From positions 4,030,001 to 4,094,000 of the forward strand of contig NC_015635.1 of assembly GCF_000270245.1 (NCBI RefSeq): a stretch of 64,000 nucleotides of DNA, written 5' to 3'. Each line of letters starts with the position of its first letter. Position 1 is the first letter of the stretch. The translations under genes were made by a program, and so were the position numbers. The stretch comes from Microlunatus phosphovorus NM-1. GTDB lineage: Bacteria > Actinomycetota > Actinomycetes > Propionibacteriales > Propionibacteriaceae. The notes beneath the pieces are model-generated. The model did no database searches. It was not told the origin of the DNA and saw nothing but the letters and a program-made list of their open reading frames with translations. Shown here one piece after another: positions 39,738 to 49,143 of this stretch.

Positions 39738-40810
39738 CACAGCCCCCGTCCCGCCAGCGCCGGCGCACCCGCCGACGGGCGCTCGGGCAGCGGTGCCGCC
39801 GACCGAGACGACGCCTCCGACGCCGGCACGTCCCGGGTGAGGCCGGGCGGGGTGCCGTTGGCGACCTGGAAGGTATCGAGCTGGTCGAGAATGCCCAGCG
39901 CCGTCTTGCGCACCCGCTCGCCGGTGGCTTTGATGACCTCCGCCGGTTCGGTGTCCTTCACCGACGACGCCCACCCCGCCACATACGGGATCGTGTAGCC
40001 GCTGGTGTCCATGCCGTGCGCGGCGCCGATCATCAACGCGACCGATTCGGCCTCCACCTCTCGGATGCCGCGGTGCTGGCGGGCTTCCTCATCCTTGGGG
40101 TCGTGCATCAGCACATGCGCCAGCTCATGCACCAATGTGGCGACCTGGTTGACCTCCGTCACGTCGGTGCGAACCGATACCTGCCGCGTCGTGTAGTCGG
40201 TCAGGCCGTCCGCGCCCCCGATCTGCCCGGCATCCGCTACCCGCACCACCTCGAACCCCAGCGCCTCGACCTGCGCGACCAGGCCGTCCCACAACCCCGC
40301 CGGTGCTTCGCCGTCCAGCAGCTTCGGCGCGGGAGTCTCCGGGATCGGATCGCCCTCGGTCTGCGTCACGTCCCACACGTAGGCGGGCCGAGCGCCCACC
40401 ATCCGGGTACGCACGACCTCGTTGACCTTGTGCTTCTCCCGTGGCCCCAACCTGCGCCACGACGACGGATCGGCCGGGTTCGATGAGGCGAAGCGGCCAG
40501 TGACCGGGGCGAAGATCATGTAGCCTGGCTGGCCCTTCTGCACCTGACGGCCGAGCTGCTGCCACTGCCGATACCCAGCCACGAATGACGGCACCGGGTT
40601 CGGCACCCGGCCGGCCTCGAACGCAGCCTCGTGCTGGACCCAGATCAGCAGCGTGTTGTTGAACGAGCGCGACCGGAACCGAGCCGCGAACTCCAACGCC
40701 CGCGCCCAGTCCTCACCGGACACCAGCGTCTCCACCGCGCCAGTCAGCCGCTCATGCAGCTCATCGAGCTTCGCGTCCCGCGCAGCCCGCGCTTCCTCCG
40801 TCACAGCCAT
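39737..40810 (-). CDS. ArdC-like antirestriction protein with a metallopeptidase domain
   Basis: A 357-residue protein. The N-terminal ArdC/DUF1738 ssDNA-binding domain has FRSRSFNNTLLIWVQ, VAGYRQWQQLGRQVQKGQPG and YMIFAPV. It is followed by a zinc metallopeptidase domain with VATLVHELAHVLMHD and a distal REVEAES. ArdC proteins protect incoming single-stranded DNA from restriction, which fits its place as an early-entry gene. ATG at 40810 follows GGGAGG and is preferred to 40831. A variant box (GCGTACCTC, 40860-40868) lies 50 bases upstream. Confidence 0.9.
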   Translation of the reverse strand: MAVTEEARAARDAKLDELHERLTGAVETLVSGEDWARALEFAARFRSRSFNNTLLIWVQHEAAFEAGRVPNPVPSFVAGYRQWQQLGRQVQKGQPGYMIFAPVTGRFASSNPADPSSWRRLGPREKHKVNEVVRTRMVGARPAYVWDVTQTEGDPIPETPAPKLLDGEAPAGLWDGLVAQVEALGFEVVRVADAGQIGGADGLTDYTTRQVSVRTDVTEVNQVATLVHELAHVLMHDPKDEEARQHRGIREVEAESVALMIGAAHGMDTSGYTIPYVAGWASSVKDTEPAEVIKATGERVRKTALGILDQLDTFQVANGTPPGLTRDVPASEASSRSAAPLPERPSAGAPALAGRGL

Positions 40811-41140
40811 CGTCTGACCTCCCTTCGCCAAGACCGCCGAGGGGCGGCCGTGCGACTGTGAGGTACGCCGGGAAAATCAAGGAGACGAGACGAGCCAGGG
40901 GACGACCGAGACTGTCAGGTCGCATGAGGAACCCAACGAGTCTCTACCGGACTACACGCCCAGACCCGCCCACAGCGGGGATGGTGACCGATCCGGCGGT
41001 TATCGCTCGGAATCGTGCGCGCTTCACGCGGAAACGCCGGCAGCCCGGCGCTGCCTCATCGGCCGGATTCGTGACCCAGCCATGAGGCCCGATCGGCCAC
41101 TCCACGAACTCAGGCGAGGGCCTTGGTCGCTTGGTGTCTA
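40811..41140. other. Intergenic stretch between ArdC and the AraC gene
   Basis: These 330 bases hold no gene I can support. A 75-codon plus-strand frame (40858-41085) is arginine-rich, lacks a ribosome site and resembles no protein. The GCGTACCTC variant box at 40860-40868 is the only recognisable signal. The stretch is probably the leading promoter region of the ardC operon. Confidence 0.5.
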
Positions 41141-42109
41141 CTAGGAGTGCGGGAGTCCATGCGGATCGCTCGGTGATTCGCGACTGGCGTGGGTTCGACT
41201 CAGACTGCGGTATCGGCGCGGTGTCACGCCGACGCTTCGGCGGAACTGTCGGGTTGCGAAGTCAGGCGCGTCCCAACCCACCTCGCGTGCGATCACCGCG
41301 ATCGACGCATCTGTCGTGCGCAGGAGCCCAGCCATCCGCTCCGTGCGCAGCATCGTCAGATACGCAATAGGCGACTTGCCATACGCCTCCGCAAACAGCC
41401 GACCCACCTGAGATTTCGACAGGTGTACCTCATCAGCGAGGTCACCCATCGACCAGCGACGCGCCAGATCAGCGCGCAGGAGCTCCGCCACCTTTCGGGC
41501 CTCCCCACGCAGCGGCGCGAACCGGCGGTGCCGAGGCGAAACCGGCCACGCTCTCGCCCGTTGCGTCGGGGAGGTGCGGATCGGCGAGGTCTTGATGAAC
41601 GGTGCGATGACATGAGCGATGGAGAACCAGAGCGCCTGCATCCGGTAGAAGTTCTCCACGAACCGGCCATCGACGCTGAGCGCCACCAGCTCGTCAAGCC
41701 ACGGCATGAGCATCCCGGCACGATCTTCCCCGAGACGGAGAATCTGCGCCGGCTCGGTGTACACGGTATTGGCGAACCCCTGGGCATCGAGTCGATCCTG
41801 CAAGAGTCCGACGTACTGCCAGAACACCTGATCGACCACGTAGTCCGTGTCAGCGTAGATCGTTGTCACACTGACGTGTCCCTCGGGCTCCGACCCGCAC
41901 AACGTGTTCGCGCCGAGCAAGATCACATCGCCGATGGTAACTGGCTGCTGTCCGAACTCGCTGAACAAGATTGCGGAGCCGTCACGGACCACGATCACCT
42001 TCACGCAGTCATACGCCACCGGCCCCACCGGCCGATGAATGGTGCGGGTTCGAGCCAACAAGGCCGCGTAGGGCGTCATGCCTGGCCCTGGTGTTGATCC
42101 GTTCACCAT
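41141..42109 (-). CDS. AraC-family regulator (copy 1)
   Basis: A 322-residue protein. An AraC-binding-like N-terminal domain (RPVGPVAYDCVKVIVVRDGS; DVILLGANTLCGSEPEG) precedes a C-terminal double helix-turn-helix (WSMGDLADEVHLSKSQVGRL; SIAVIAREVGWDAPDFATRQ). It is extremely similar along its length to the protein at 54.1-55.1 kb, including EPAQILRLGEDRAG and MQALWFSIAHVI. It probably regulates transfer genes. Start could also be the internal ATG at 42079. Confidence 0.9.
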   Translation of the reverse strand: MVNGSTPGPGMTPYAALLARTRTIHRPVGPVAYDCVKVIVVRDGSAILFSEFGQQPVTIGDVILLGANTLCGSEPEGHVSVTTIYADTDYVVDQVFWQYVGLLQDRLDAQGFANTVYTEPAQILRLGEDRAGMLMPWLDELVALSVDGRFVENFYRMQALWFSIAHVIAPFIKTSPIRTSPTQRARAWPVSPRHRRFAPLRGEARKVAELLRADLARRWSMGDLADEVHLSKSQVGRLFAEAYGKSPIAYLTMLRTERMAGLLRTTDASIAVIAREVGWDAPDFATRQFRRSVGVTPRRYRSLSRTHASRESPSDPHGLPHS

Positions 42110-42183
42110 GACCGTGCCATCGCGCGTTCAATATCAACCAGTGGAGACTGTCGCCCGTGCCGACGATTCGTATGACCCGCGCG

Positions 42184-43734
42184 TCAGGTCTGGTAGCCGA
42201 TGACGGTCATCATGCCGGTTTCGGCGTGGTAGATGTTGTGGCAGTGTGCGGCCCATTGGCCGGGATTGTCGGCGTCGAAGTCGATGGTCAGGGTCTGCTT
42301 TGGCAGGATGATCGAGGTGTCCTTGCGCGGCCCACCGTCTGAGTGCTGGTAGGTGTGGCCGTGTAGGTGGAAGGGATGCCACATCTCGGTCTCGTTGACC
42401 AGACGGAGGCGCACTCGCTCACCGGCCCGGACCGCCTGCGCGTCGCGCAGCGGCTGGGTCGGGTCGAACCGCTGGCCGTTGATGCCCCAGTCGTAGTCGG
42501 CCATCGAGCCGGTGAGCGTCAGGGTGATCTCCCGGTCGGCAGCCTTGGCGTCGAGAGCCACGCCGGTAGTAGCGGTGAGGATCGCGGCGGTGCCGACCTG
42601 ATCGCTGTCCAACTCAGTGACCTTGACATCCGATGCTGGTGCTCCGCCGCCGCCGGTGCGCACTACGGCGAAGGCGCGTTCGCGTTTGCCTTCGGCCTGT
42701 GCCACGAGTGGGAACGCGCCGTCGCCGAGGGTGACGAGGAGGTCGTAGCGTTCGCCCATGCCGAGCAGAACACTGTCCACTTCAACAGGTTCGACGGGGA
42801 ATCCGTCAGTGTGGGTCACGGTGAGGCGGTGCCCGCCGATCGCGATTCGGAAGGCGGTGTCACCGCCGGCGTTGATGAGTCGTATCCGTACTCGGCCGCC
42901 GGGTGTGCCGGTGAACTGGGCCGGGTCGGCGGCAGGTTTGCCGTTGATGAGGTAGTGCGGGTAGTAGACGTCTCCGGCGTCGCCGCCGAGCAGGTCGGAG
43001 GTGGCGCCCATGAGGGTGTTGCCCATCCGCATGAACATGTCGTCCATCCCGCCCATGTCGCTCATCCCGCGTGACAGCTCGGCGAGGACTTGCTCGGGGG
43101 TGGCGGTGACGCCATCGAGCCAGTCGTCCAGGACGATGACCCACTCGTCGTCGTAGGACAGGGGCTCGGTCGGGTCCTCGATGATGAGCGCTCCGTACAG
43201 CCCGCTGTCGAGCTGCGCGCCGACGTGGGGGTGGAACCAGTAGGTGCCCGGATCGGGTGCGATGAACTCATAGTTGAACGTGCCACCGGCAGCGATGGGT
43301 TGCTGGGTGACGGGCGGCACGCCGTCCATGTCGTTGCGCAGTGCGAGCCCGTGCCAGTGCACGGAGGTTTCGACGGGGAGCTGGTTGCGGACGGTCGCCT
43401 TCAGGGTGTCGCCGGCTCCGAGGCGGATGATCGGGGCGGGTACGGCGCCGTAGGCGAAGGTCTGAGCAGTGGTGCCGGCGAGGTCCAGGCTGGCCGATGC
43501 CGCTGTGAGCGTGACTGCGGTGGTCTTTCCGTTGCCGCCCCGTTGCCGTTCCCGGTCTCGCACGGCGGCGCTGTCCGGGTTCACCCAGGCGGCGGAGGAG
43601 GTGCAGCTGGCGAGGGCGAGCGTCGCCGCCGCGCCCACTCCGAGGCCGAGGCCGAGAAACGCGCGCCTGCTCCACAGCCGCTCTATGCCGAGGCCGGAAT
43701 CATGACGGAGCGGGAGCCGGCTGGCCGGGCTCAT
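42184..43734 (-). CDS. Multicopper oxidase (periplasmic-side, lipid-anchored)
   Basis: A 516-residue copper oxidase that likely oxidises Cu(I) outside the membrane. A twin-arginine start ([11 protein letters not shown]) is joined to a lipobox (LALASC), so it appears to be exported folded and lipid-anchored. All four copper motifs are present: [17 protein letters not shown] and [14 protein letters not shown] methionine-rich loop ([20 protein letters not shown]) lies between the second and third domains, as in Cu(I)-handling CueO. The ATG overlaps the ATPase stop (ATGA). Confidence 0.93.
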   Translation of the reverse strand: MSPASRLPLRHDSGLGIERLWSRRAFLGLGLGVGAAATLALASCTSSAAWVNPDSAAVRDRERQRGGNGKTTAVTLTAASASLDLAGTTAQTFAYGAVPAPIIRLGAGDTLKATVRNQLPVETSVHWHGLALRNDMDGVPPVTQQPIAAGGTFNYEFIAPDPGTYWFHPHVGAQLDSGLYGALIIEDPTEPLSYDDEWVIVLDDWLDGVTATPEQVLAELSRGMSDMGGMDDMFMRMGNTLMGATSDLLGGDAGDVYYPHYLINGKPAADPAQFTGTPGGRVRIRLINAGGDTAFRIAIGGHRLTVTHTDGFPVEPVEVDSVLLGMGERYDLLVTLGDGAFPLVAQAEGKRERAFAVVRTGGGGAPASDVKVTELDSDQVGTAAILTATTGVALDAKAADREITLTLTGSMADYDWGINGQRFDPTQPLRDAQAVRAGERVRLRLVNETEMWHPFHLHGHTYQHSDGGPRKDTSIILPKQTLTIDFDADNPGQWAAHCHNIYHAETGMMTVIGYQT

Positions 43735-46250
43735 CGGAGTGCCCCGTTCGGGGAAGGCTCAACCGGCCCGGCCGGCTCGCTCGCGGCGGCGCTGCCTGGT
43801 GCGGGTGCTTGGTCGGGCAGGCGGAGTCGTTTGAGGAGCAGGGCGTTGACCGCGACGATGACGCTGGAGCCGGACATGCTGATCGCCGCGATTTCCGGGG
43901 TGAGCATGATCCCGAACGCCGGGTAGAACACACCGGCGGCGATGGGCAGCGCGATGGCGTTGTAGCCGATGGCCCAGCCGAGGTTCTGCCGCATCTTGCG
44001 CAGGGTGCCTTTCCCGATCCGCAGCGCGACCGGCACGTCGAGTGGGTCGGAGCGCATGAGAACGACGTCGGCGGTCTCGATCGCGACGTCGGTGCCGGCG
44101 CCGATCGCGATGCCGAGGTCGGCTTGGGCGAGCGCGGGTGCGTCGTTGACGCCATCGCCGACCATCGCAACCTTCCTCCCGGCTGTCTGTAGCTCGGCGA
44201 CCTTGGCGGACTTGTCTTCGGGCAGCACGTCGGCGATCACGGTGTCGATGCCCAGCAGCGAGGCGATGCGTTGCGCGGTGGGCTGGTTGTCGCCGGTCAG
44301 CATGACGGCCTCGATACCGGCTTCGTGGAGGGCGTCGATCGCGGCTTTCGCGGTCTCGCGGGGGGCGTCGGCCAGTGCGATCACCCCGCCGATGTCGCCG
44401 TCGACGGCGAACATGATCGCGGTGCGCCCGCTTGCCGCGAGGGCTTCGCGTGCGGCGTCGATCTGGCTGGTGTCGATCCGTTCCTGGGCCATCAGCCGGG
44501 TGTTGCCGAGCACGACCCGGTGCCCGTCGACGGTGGCGATCGCGCCTTGCCCGGTGATGTTGCGGAACGCGGTTGCGGTGCGGCGTGGGATGTCGCGGGC
44601 GTCGGCGTAGGCGACGATCGCTTTCGCCAGAGGGTGCTCCGATTCTCGTTCGGCGGCCACGACGAAGGACAGCAGGTCCAGGTCGTCGGTGCCGACCGCG
44701 AGATAGTCGGTGACTTCGGGCTCGCCCTTGGTGAGCGTGCCGGTCTTATCGAACACCACGGTGTCGATCCGGGCGGCGGTCTCGATGCCGGTGGCGTTCT
44801 TGAACAGCACCCCGCGTTTGGCGCCCAATCCGGTGCCGACCATGATCGCGGTCGGGGTCGCCAGGCCCAGGGCGTCGGGGCAGGTGATGACGACCACGGT
44901 GATCGCGAACAGGATCGCCATCGGCACCTCCGCACCGGCGAGGAACCAGACCAGGAACGTGAGGGTGCCGCCGATCAGGGCGACCAGCACCAGCCAGAAC
45001 GCGGCCCGGTCCGCGAGCCGCTGACCGGGAGCCTTGGAGTTCTGCGCCTCCTGCACCAGTTTCACGATCTGCGCCAGCGCCGTATCGGCACCGACCTTTG
45101 TCGCCCGTACTCGAAGCGTGCCGACCGTGTTCACGGTCGCGCCGATCACGGCCGAGCCGGGCGTCTTCTCGACCGGCATCGACTCGCCGGTGACCATCGA
45201 CTCATCGACCTCCGACGTGCCGTCTACCACCTCCCCATCGGTCGGGACCTTCGCGCCTGGCCGGACGAGCAGCAGATCACCGGGAACGACCTCGGCGGTG
45301 GGGATGTCGACCTCGTTGCCGTCGCGGATCACGACCGCGCGGGCCGGGGCGAGTTCCAGCAGTCGGCGGATGGCGTCGTTCGCGCCGCCGCGGGCGCGCA
45401 TCTCGACCCAGTGGCCGAGAAGTACGAAGGTGGCGAGCACACTGGCGGCTTCGTAGAACACTTCCCCGCCGCCGGTCAGGGTGATGGCGAGGCTGTAGAG
45501 CCAGCCCGCGCCGATACCGACCGCGACCAGCACCATCATGTCCAGCGTCTTCGCGCGCAGCGCCCGGTAGGCGCCGTCGAAGAAGATCCAGGCCGCGTAG
45601 AAGATCACCGGCAGCGACAAGATCAGGGAGAACACGTCATCCCGGAGCCCGAACGGTGCCGAGACGGTGAACCCGATGACCTCCCGGCCGATCGGAGACC
45701 ACAAGGTGATCGGGATGGACAGGATCAGCGCGACCAGGAAACGGTTGCGCATGTCACGGATCATCGCGTCCATCGACATGCCGCCGTGGTGGCCGCCGTG
45801 CCCCATCACATCCTGCGCGGTTGCCGGTGCCGAGTCGCCATGCGCGTGAGCCGGCTCCGGCGAGGCCAGCGCCATGTCGTGGCCGGCATGGGCGGAGTGA
45901 TCGTGCCCCGTGTCGCCGGTTGCTCCGTGGTGGTGATGTTGCGGCGCGCTGTCGTGGTGGGAGGGAGGGGCCGTCGAGCGCGAGGCGTGCGGCTCGTCGC
46001 TGGGGTGGCAGATGTGCTGCGGCACGGACTGTCCGGCACAATGGAATCCGCACTCGGTGACCCAGGCGCGGAGCTGCTGGACAGATGTCAGCTCGGGGTC
46101 GTAGGTGACATTCGCGGTCTGCGCGACCGGGTTCACCTCGACGGTGACCACTCCGGGCCGTCGCCCCAGGGTCTTCTCGGCGAGTTGTGAAGAGGAGGCC
46201 CAATGCAGACCGGCCACCTCTAGGACGACGGTGTTCATCTTCTTGTTCAT
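43731..46250 (-). CDS. CopB-like copper-exporting P-type ATPase with a CPD motif
   Basis: An 839-residue P1B ATPase. An HMA-like N-terminal domain (residues 7-70) has lost its CxxC (LHWASSSQ in its place). A His-rich linker ([22 protein letters not shown]) leads to [20 protein letters not shown] as in CopB. It has DKTGT, TGES, SEHPLA and [10 protein letters not shown]. The membrane metal motif reads [12 protein letters not shown], aspartate replacing the histidine of CopB (CPH) or the cysteine of CopA (CPC). The last helices ([20 protein letters not shown]) are CopB/CopA-like. Transport of copper is inferred from the neighbouring copper genes. Confidence 0.9.
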   Translation of the reverse strand: MNKKMNTVVLEVAGLHWASSSQLAEKTLGRRPGVVTVEVNPVAQTANVTYDPELTSVQQLRAWVTECGFHCAGQSVPQHICHPSDEPHASRSTAPPSHHDSAPQHHHHGATGDTGHDHSAHAGHDMALASPEPAHAHGDSAPATAQDVMGHGGHHGGMSMDAMIRDMRNRFLVALILSIPITLWSPIGREVIGFTVSAPFGLRDDVFSLILSLPVIFYAAWIFFDGAYRALRAKTLDMMVLVAVGIGAGWLYSLAITLTGGGEVFYEAASVLATFVLLGHWVEMRARGGANDAIRRLLELAPARAVVIRDGNEVDIPTAEVVPGDLLLVRPGAKVPTDGEVVDGTSEVDESMVTGESMPVEKTPGSAVIGATVNTVGTLRVRATKVGADTALAQIVKLVQEAQNSKAPGQRLADRAAFWLVLVALIGGTLTFLVWFLAGAEVPMAILFAITVVVITCPDALGLATPTAIMVGTGLGAKRGVLFKNATGIETAARIDTVVFDKTGTLTKGEPEVTDYLAVGTDDLDLLSFVVAAERESEHPLAKAIVAYADARDIPRRTATAFRNITGQGAIATVDGHRVVLGNTRLMAQERIDTSQIDAAREALAASGRTAIMFAVDGDIGGVIALADAPRETAKAAIDALHEAGIEAVMLTGDNQPTAQRIASLLGIDTVIADVLPEDKSAKVAELQTAGRKVAMVGDGVNDAPALAQADLGIAIGAGTDVAIETADVVLMRSDPLDVPVALRIGKGTLRKMRQNLGWAIGYNAIALPIAAGVFYPAFGIMLTPEIAAISMSGSSVIVAVNALLLKRLRLPDQAPAPGSAAASEPAGPVEPSPNGALR

Positions 46251-46282
46251 GGCGTTTCCTATGACTGTTGTTCAGCCCAGCC

Positions 46283-47149
46283 CTACAGGGCGGGCAGGAT
46301 GGTGGTGGCCTGGTCGCCGTCGAGGGCGACGATGCCGCGGTCGTCCACGAGATGGACGACACCTGACGGGGCAAGACCGAGGGCTGCGACGGTCCCCTGC
46401 GCGGTACCGATCGGTGTCCACGCCGCCTGGCCGCTGCGCCGCCAGAGCTGCCCATCGGTATCGACACCGACCAGTTCGTTTCCGGCCGCATCGAGCAGAT
46501 ACAGCGTGGGTGCATCAGCAACCAGTCCGAAGGCGGCAGCGTTGTCGTCGCTGGCGAACAGCCCGCTTTGGGTGGCCACATAGATCACGCCGTCTGCGGT
46601 GACCGCAAGATCAGCGGCGGTTATCTCGCTGCCAGCCATCCAGGTGCTGCCGGAGTCGCCGCTGATCTGTACCACGGGACTGCTCGACCCGATCCCGTAC
46701 ACCTGCCCATCGGGACCGGCGGTCAGGACGTGGAAGTCCTCCTCGCCCGTGAACGCGAGCGGCTCCCAGCTCTGCCCGCCGTCCTCGCTGCGGATGATGC
46801 CAAGATTCGGTGACCCCAACTCCGAAGGCGTGTCCATGCCGGGATGCCCGGAAGCGATCAGCACGCCGTCCGTGACGGTCAGGCCCATCACGTCGAAGTC
46901 GTAGCCACCCAACGGACCTTCCACAGAGCCTTCGGCATCGACCCGGTACAGGCCCATATGGGTAGCGACCAGGATCGTGGCACCGGCCTCGGGCACCACC
47001 GCATGGATGTGCCCGAACGCGACCGGAGTCTGCGCCGCCGGAGACGGCGTGGAGAAGGTGCCACAACCAGCAAGCACAGTGACAGCAGCTACGGCGGCAG
47101 CGAGCGCGACGAGCGCGCGGCAAGGTGAGGAACGAAGACGAGAGAACAT
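46283..47149 (-). CDS. Lipoprotein with a BNR/sialidase-type beta-propeller
   Basis: A 288-residue exported lipoprotein: signal peptide and lipobox (VTVLAGC), then repeated blades such as IIRSEDGGQSWEPL and VQISGDSGSTWMAG (Asp-box motifs) and GLFASDDNAAAFG. It resembles the F510_1955-type glycosylhydrolase-like proteins common in actinobacterial copper clusters. No catalytic role is established; it may bind copper or shield the wall. Start at 47149 (MFSRLRSSPCRALVAL) gives a normal signal peptide. An open frame extends further upstream. Confidence 0.82.
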   Translation of the reverse strand: MFSRLRSSPCRALVALAAAVAAVTVLAGCGTFSTPSPAAQTPVAFGHIHAVVPEAGATILVATHMGLYRVDAEGSVEGPLGGYDFDVMGLTVTDGVLIASGHPGMDTPSELGSPNLGIIRSEDGGQSWEPLAFTGEEDFHVLTAGPDGQVYGIGSSSPVVQISGDSGSTWMAGSEITAADLAVTADGVIYVATQSGLFASDDNAAAFGLVADAPTLYLLDAAGNELVGVDTDGQLWRRSGQAAWTPIGTAQGTVAALGLAPSGVVHLVDDRGIVALDGDQATTILPAL

Positions 47150-47257
47150 CAAAGGGGGCCTTCCGGGAGAGCAGGACGACGACAGATACGGCCGATGGGT
47201 AGGCGAAGGGAGCCGGCCGCGAAGCGCACCGGTGTCAAGAGCAGCGGCAGGACGGTG

Positions 47258-47288
47258 GGGAGCCCGCACCATGGGTGGTCGGGCTCCC
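47258..47288 (-). terminator. Hairpin after the DUF305 gene
   Basis: GGGAGCCCG (47258-47266) pairs with CGGGCTCCC (47280-47288) over a 13-base loop, 24 bases after the DUF305 stop. There is no T run. Confidence 0.5.
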
Positions 47289-47311
47289 ACGCCCGCTCCT
47301 GTCGAGGACGG

Positions 47312-47932
47312 CTAGAGGCTGTCCAGAATCTCTTGCATCGTGGTGACCTCGGCCTTCTGGCCGTCGATGACCTGCTGCGCCAGTTCCAGCACATCCGGGT
47401 TCTGCCCGTTGGACAGCTCCATCTCGGCCATCATGATCGCGCCGTTGTGGTGCTCGATCATTCCTTGCAGGAACAGTCGGGTCGCCTCGACGCCGGTCGC
47501 AGACTCCAACGCGGTCATGTCCTCCTCGGACATCATGCCGCCGCCGTGGTCCATGCCGTCCATGCCGCCCATGGACGGGTCGGGTGAGGGCAGACCCCAC
47601 TCCTGCAGCCAGCCCTGCATGGTCTCGATCTCGGGCCCCTGGGCGTCCTTGATCTGCTGAGCCAGCGTCACCACCCGCTCATCGATCCCGTCTTTGCCGA
47701 GGATCAGATCAGCCATCTCGATGGCCTGCTGATGGTGCGGGATCATCATCGTCACGAACATCTCGTCCGCAGCGTTGAAGTCTCCGCTAGCCTCCGACGA
47801 GGAGGGGCTGGAACTTGACGAGCCGTGATCCATCCCGGGCATCCCGCCGGGGTCGTTATTCTGCCCGCAACCGGCGAGCACCAGAGTCGTAATGAGCGCG
47901 GTCGAAGCCAGCGCAGCCATGCGCATACGCAT
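47312..47932 (-). CDS. DUF305 copper-associated lipoprotein
   Basis: A 206-residue exported lipoprotein (lipobox LVLAGC). Two DUF305 repeats carry the metal-binding pattern MMIPHHQQAIEMADLIL and MIEHHNGAIMMAEMEL, with a Met/His-rich loop between them (PSMGGMDGMDHGGGMM). DUF305 proteins of the CopM type bind copper outside the membrane. It lies between the DUF6153 and propeller lipoprotein genes in the copper block. Confidence 0.9.
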   Translation of the reverse strand: MRMRMAALASTALITTLVLAGCGQNNDPGGMPGMDHGSSSSSPSSSEASGDFNAADEMFVTMMIPHHQQAIEMADLILGKDGIDERVVTLAQQIKDAQGPEIETMQGWLQEWGLPSPDPSMGGMDGMDHGGGMMSEEDMTALESATGVEATRLFLQGMIEHHNGAIMMAEMELSNGQNPDVLELAQQVIDGQKAEVTTMQEILDSL

Positions 47933-48049
47933 GATGAAGTTGTCCTTTCGTCAGTCGAATGAAGAGTCGCGGTCCATCCACACCCCGGTCGGGGCATGAC
48001 AGACAGGCATCACCCGAACCCGATGGTCCGTGGGACGCCACAGCGCAAC

Positions 48050-48541
48050 TCAGGTGCGACTGATCGAAAGAACGATGAGAGAAGGCGGACGCGCGCGTGG
48101 CAGCACCGCGCCCCCCAGCAGCGGCAACGCGCGAACAGCAAGCAGCCGCGTCAGCCACCCGCGGCCCAGTAGCCTGGGAGCGAGCAGGAGGACCAAGCCG
48201 ATCAGGAGCGCGATCACGCACCCCAGCATCAGCATCGAATGGCTCGGTGCCGGTTCCCCGCACCCATCACAGTGCGTCTCACCGGCTGCGGCGGCATCGC
48301 TCGTGTTGGAGCCGGCCATCTGATCCGCTACAGGGGCCGACATGGCCTCGTCCGGACCCGCCTTGGCAGCGATGTGTTCGGTCTCGATCGTCAGGGTCGG
48401 GGAGGTATGCCCCATCGGGCCGGACATGCTCAGAACGTGCATCGCGAACAGCCCAGCGATCACCATCATCAGCAGGCCGAACACGAGCAGGCCAGGACGA
48501 CGAGGCGACCCGCCGGTCATCACCGAGCGAAGAGCACCCAT
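48050..48541 (-). CDS. DUF6153 membrane protein
   Basis: A 163-residue protein: first hydrophobic segment LLVFGLLMMVIAGLFAMHVLSM, an extracytoplasmic loop with THCDGCGEPAPSHSM (potential copper ligands), and a second segment SMLMLGCVIALLIGLVLLLAP. It is typical of DUF6153 proteins beside copper genes in Actinobacteria. ATG at 48541 follows AAAGGAGG and is preferred to the open frame from 48589. Confidence 0.82.
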   Translation of the reverse strand: MGALRSVMTGGSPRRPGLLVFGLLMMVIAGLFAMHVLSMSGPMGHTSPTLTIETEHIAAKAGPDEAMSAPVADQMAGSNTSDAAAAGETHCDGCGEPAPSHSMLMLGCVIALLIGLVLLLAPRLLGRGWLTRLLAVRALPLLGGAVLPRARPPSLIVLSISRT

Positions 48542-48662
48542 CGCCGTCCTCCTTTCGACCTCCGAGTCCATAAGCCTCACGGTTTGCATGATCGTTGCTC
48601 ACTACGGTAAAGCATCGCGCCACGAAGCCACCTGAGCGCCCGTGGCGGCGATGCTCAACCGG

Positions 48663-48908
48663 TCAGGCGGCGTGCGCGTATCGCGCGGGGTCGGCGTCCC
48701 ACAGCGGGCCGCATCCGGCGCAGCAGAACCAGTACCGCTTGCCCTCGTAATCCCGGTACAGGCCCTGCTGCTCAGCCCGCTCCGGGTCCACCAGATTGTT
48801 CGGCATCACCGGACACCGCACCAAGTTCTCCGCGTCCGGTGCCGGGTGATGGTGATGAGGGTGAGACTGCGCCTCGTGCCCATCGTGATGATGATCGTGA
48901 CTCGACAT
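48663..48908 (-). CDS. YHS/TRASH-type metal-binding protein
   Basis: An 81-residue protein. A histidine-rich N-terminus (SSHDHHHDGHEAQSHPHHHH) precedes a YHS-like domain with VRCPVMPNNLVD, YEGKRYWFCCAGCGPLW and DPARY. The cysteines (CPVM, FCCAGC) and histidines suggest copper binding or chaperoning in the cytoplasm. It is the first gene of the copper block, behind the CsoR-type palindrome. Confidence 0.85.
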   Translation of the reverse strand: MSSHDHHHDGHEAQSHPHHHHPAPDAENLVRCPVMPNNLVDPERAEQQGLYRDYEGKRYWFCCAGCGPLWDADPARYAHAA

Positions 48909-48990
48909 GCTCCACGTCCTCTCTAACGATGTTCCGCTGCCGTGATTCTGCGCCGACGTCGTAGCTGACGTTGCGCGACTACCTCCAACA

Positions 48991-49007
48991 ATACCCCATA
49001 GGGGTAT
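48991..49007. promoter_or_regulatory. CsoR-type copper operator
   Basis: ATACCCCATAGGGGTAT has seven-base perfect arms (ATACCCC/GGGGTAT) with a three-base centre, the form of known CsoR operators. It lies about 83 bases before the YHS gene and would control the minus-strand copper operon. No csoR gene is visible in the window. Confidence 0.7.
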
Positions 49008-49143
49008 ACTGACATCGGCTGCACCCCCATCCCATCGATCGATCCGATGCCGACACGCACATCGTCGAGCAATGCTGCTCAAAGGCCCGCTCCGATGCAG
49101 CCATGTCGCGGCTGGGCGGGTGCTCATCGCCCGCCGTCGTTCA

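Noticed and set aside
40858-41085. 75-codon plus-strand frame between ardC and araC
   Set aside because: Arginine-rich, no ribosome site, no resemblance to known proteins.
44271-46190. 639-codon plus-strand open frame opposite the copper ATPase
   Set aside because: Low-complexity shadow of a gene with all P-type ATPase motifs.
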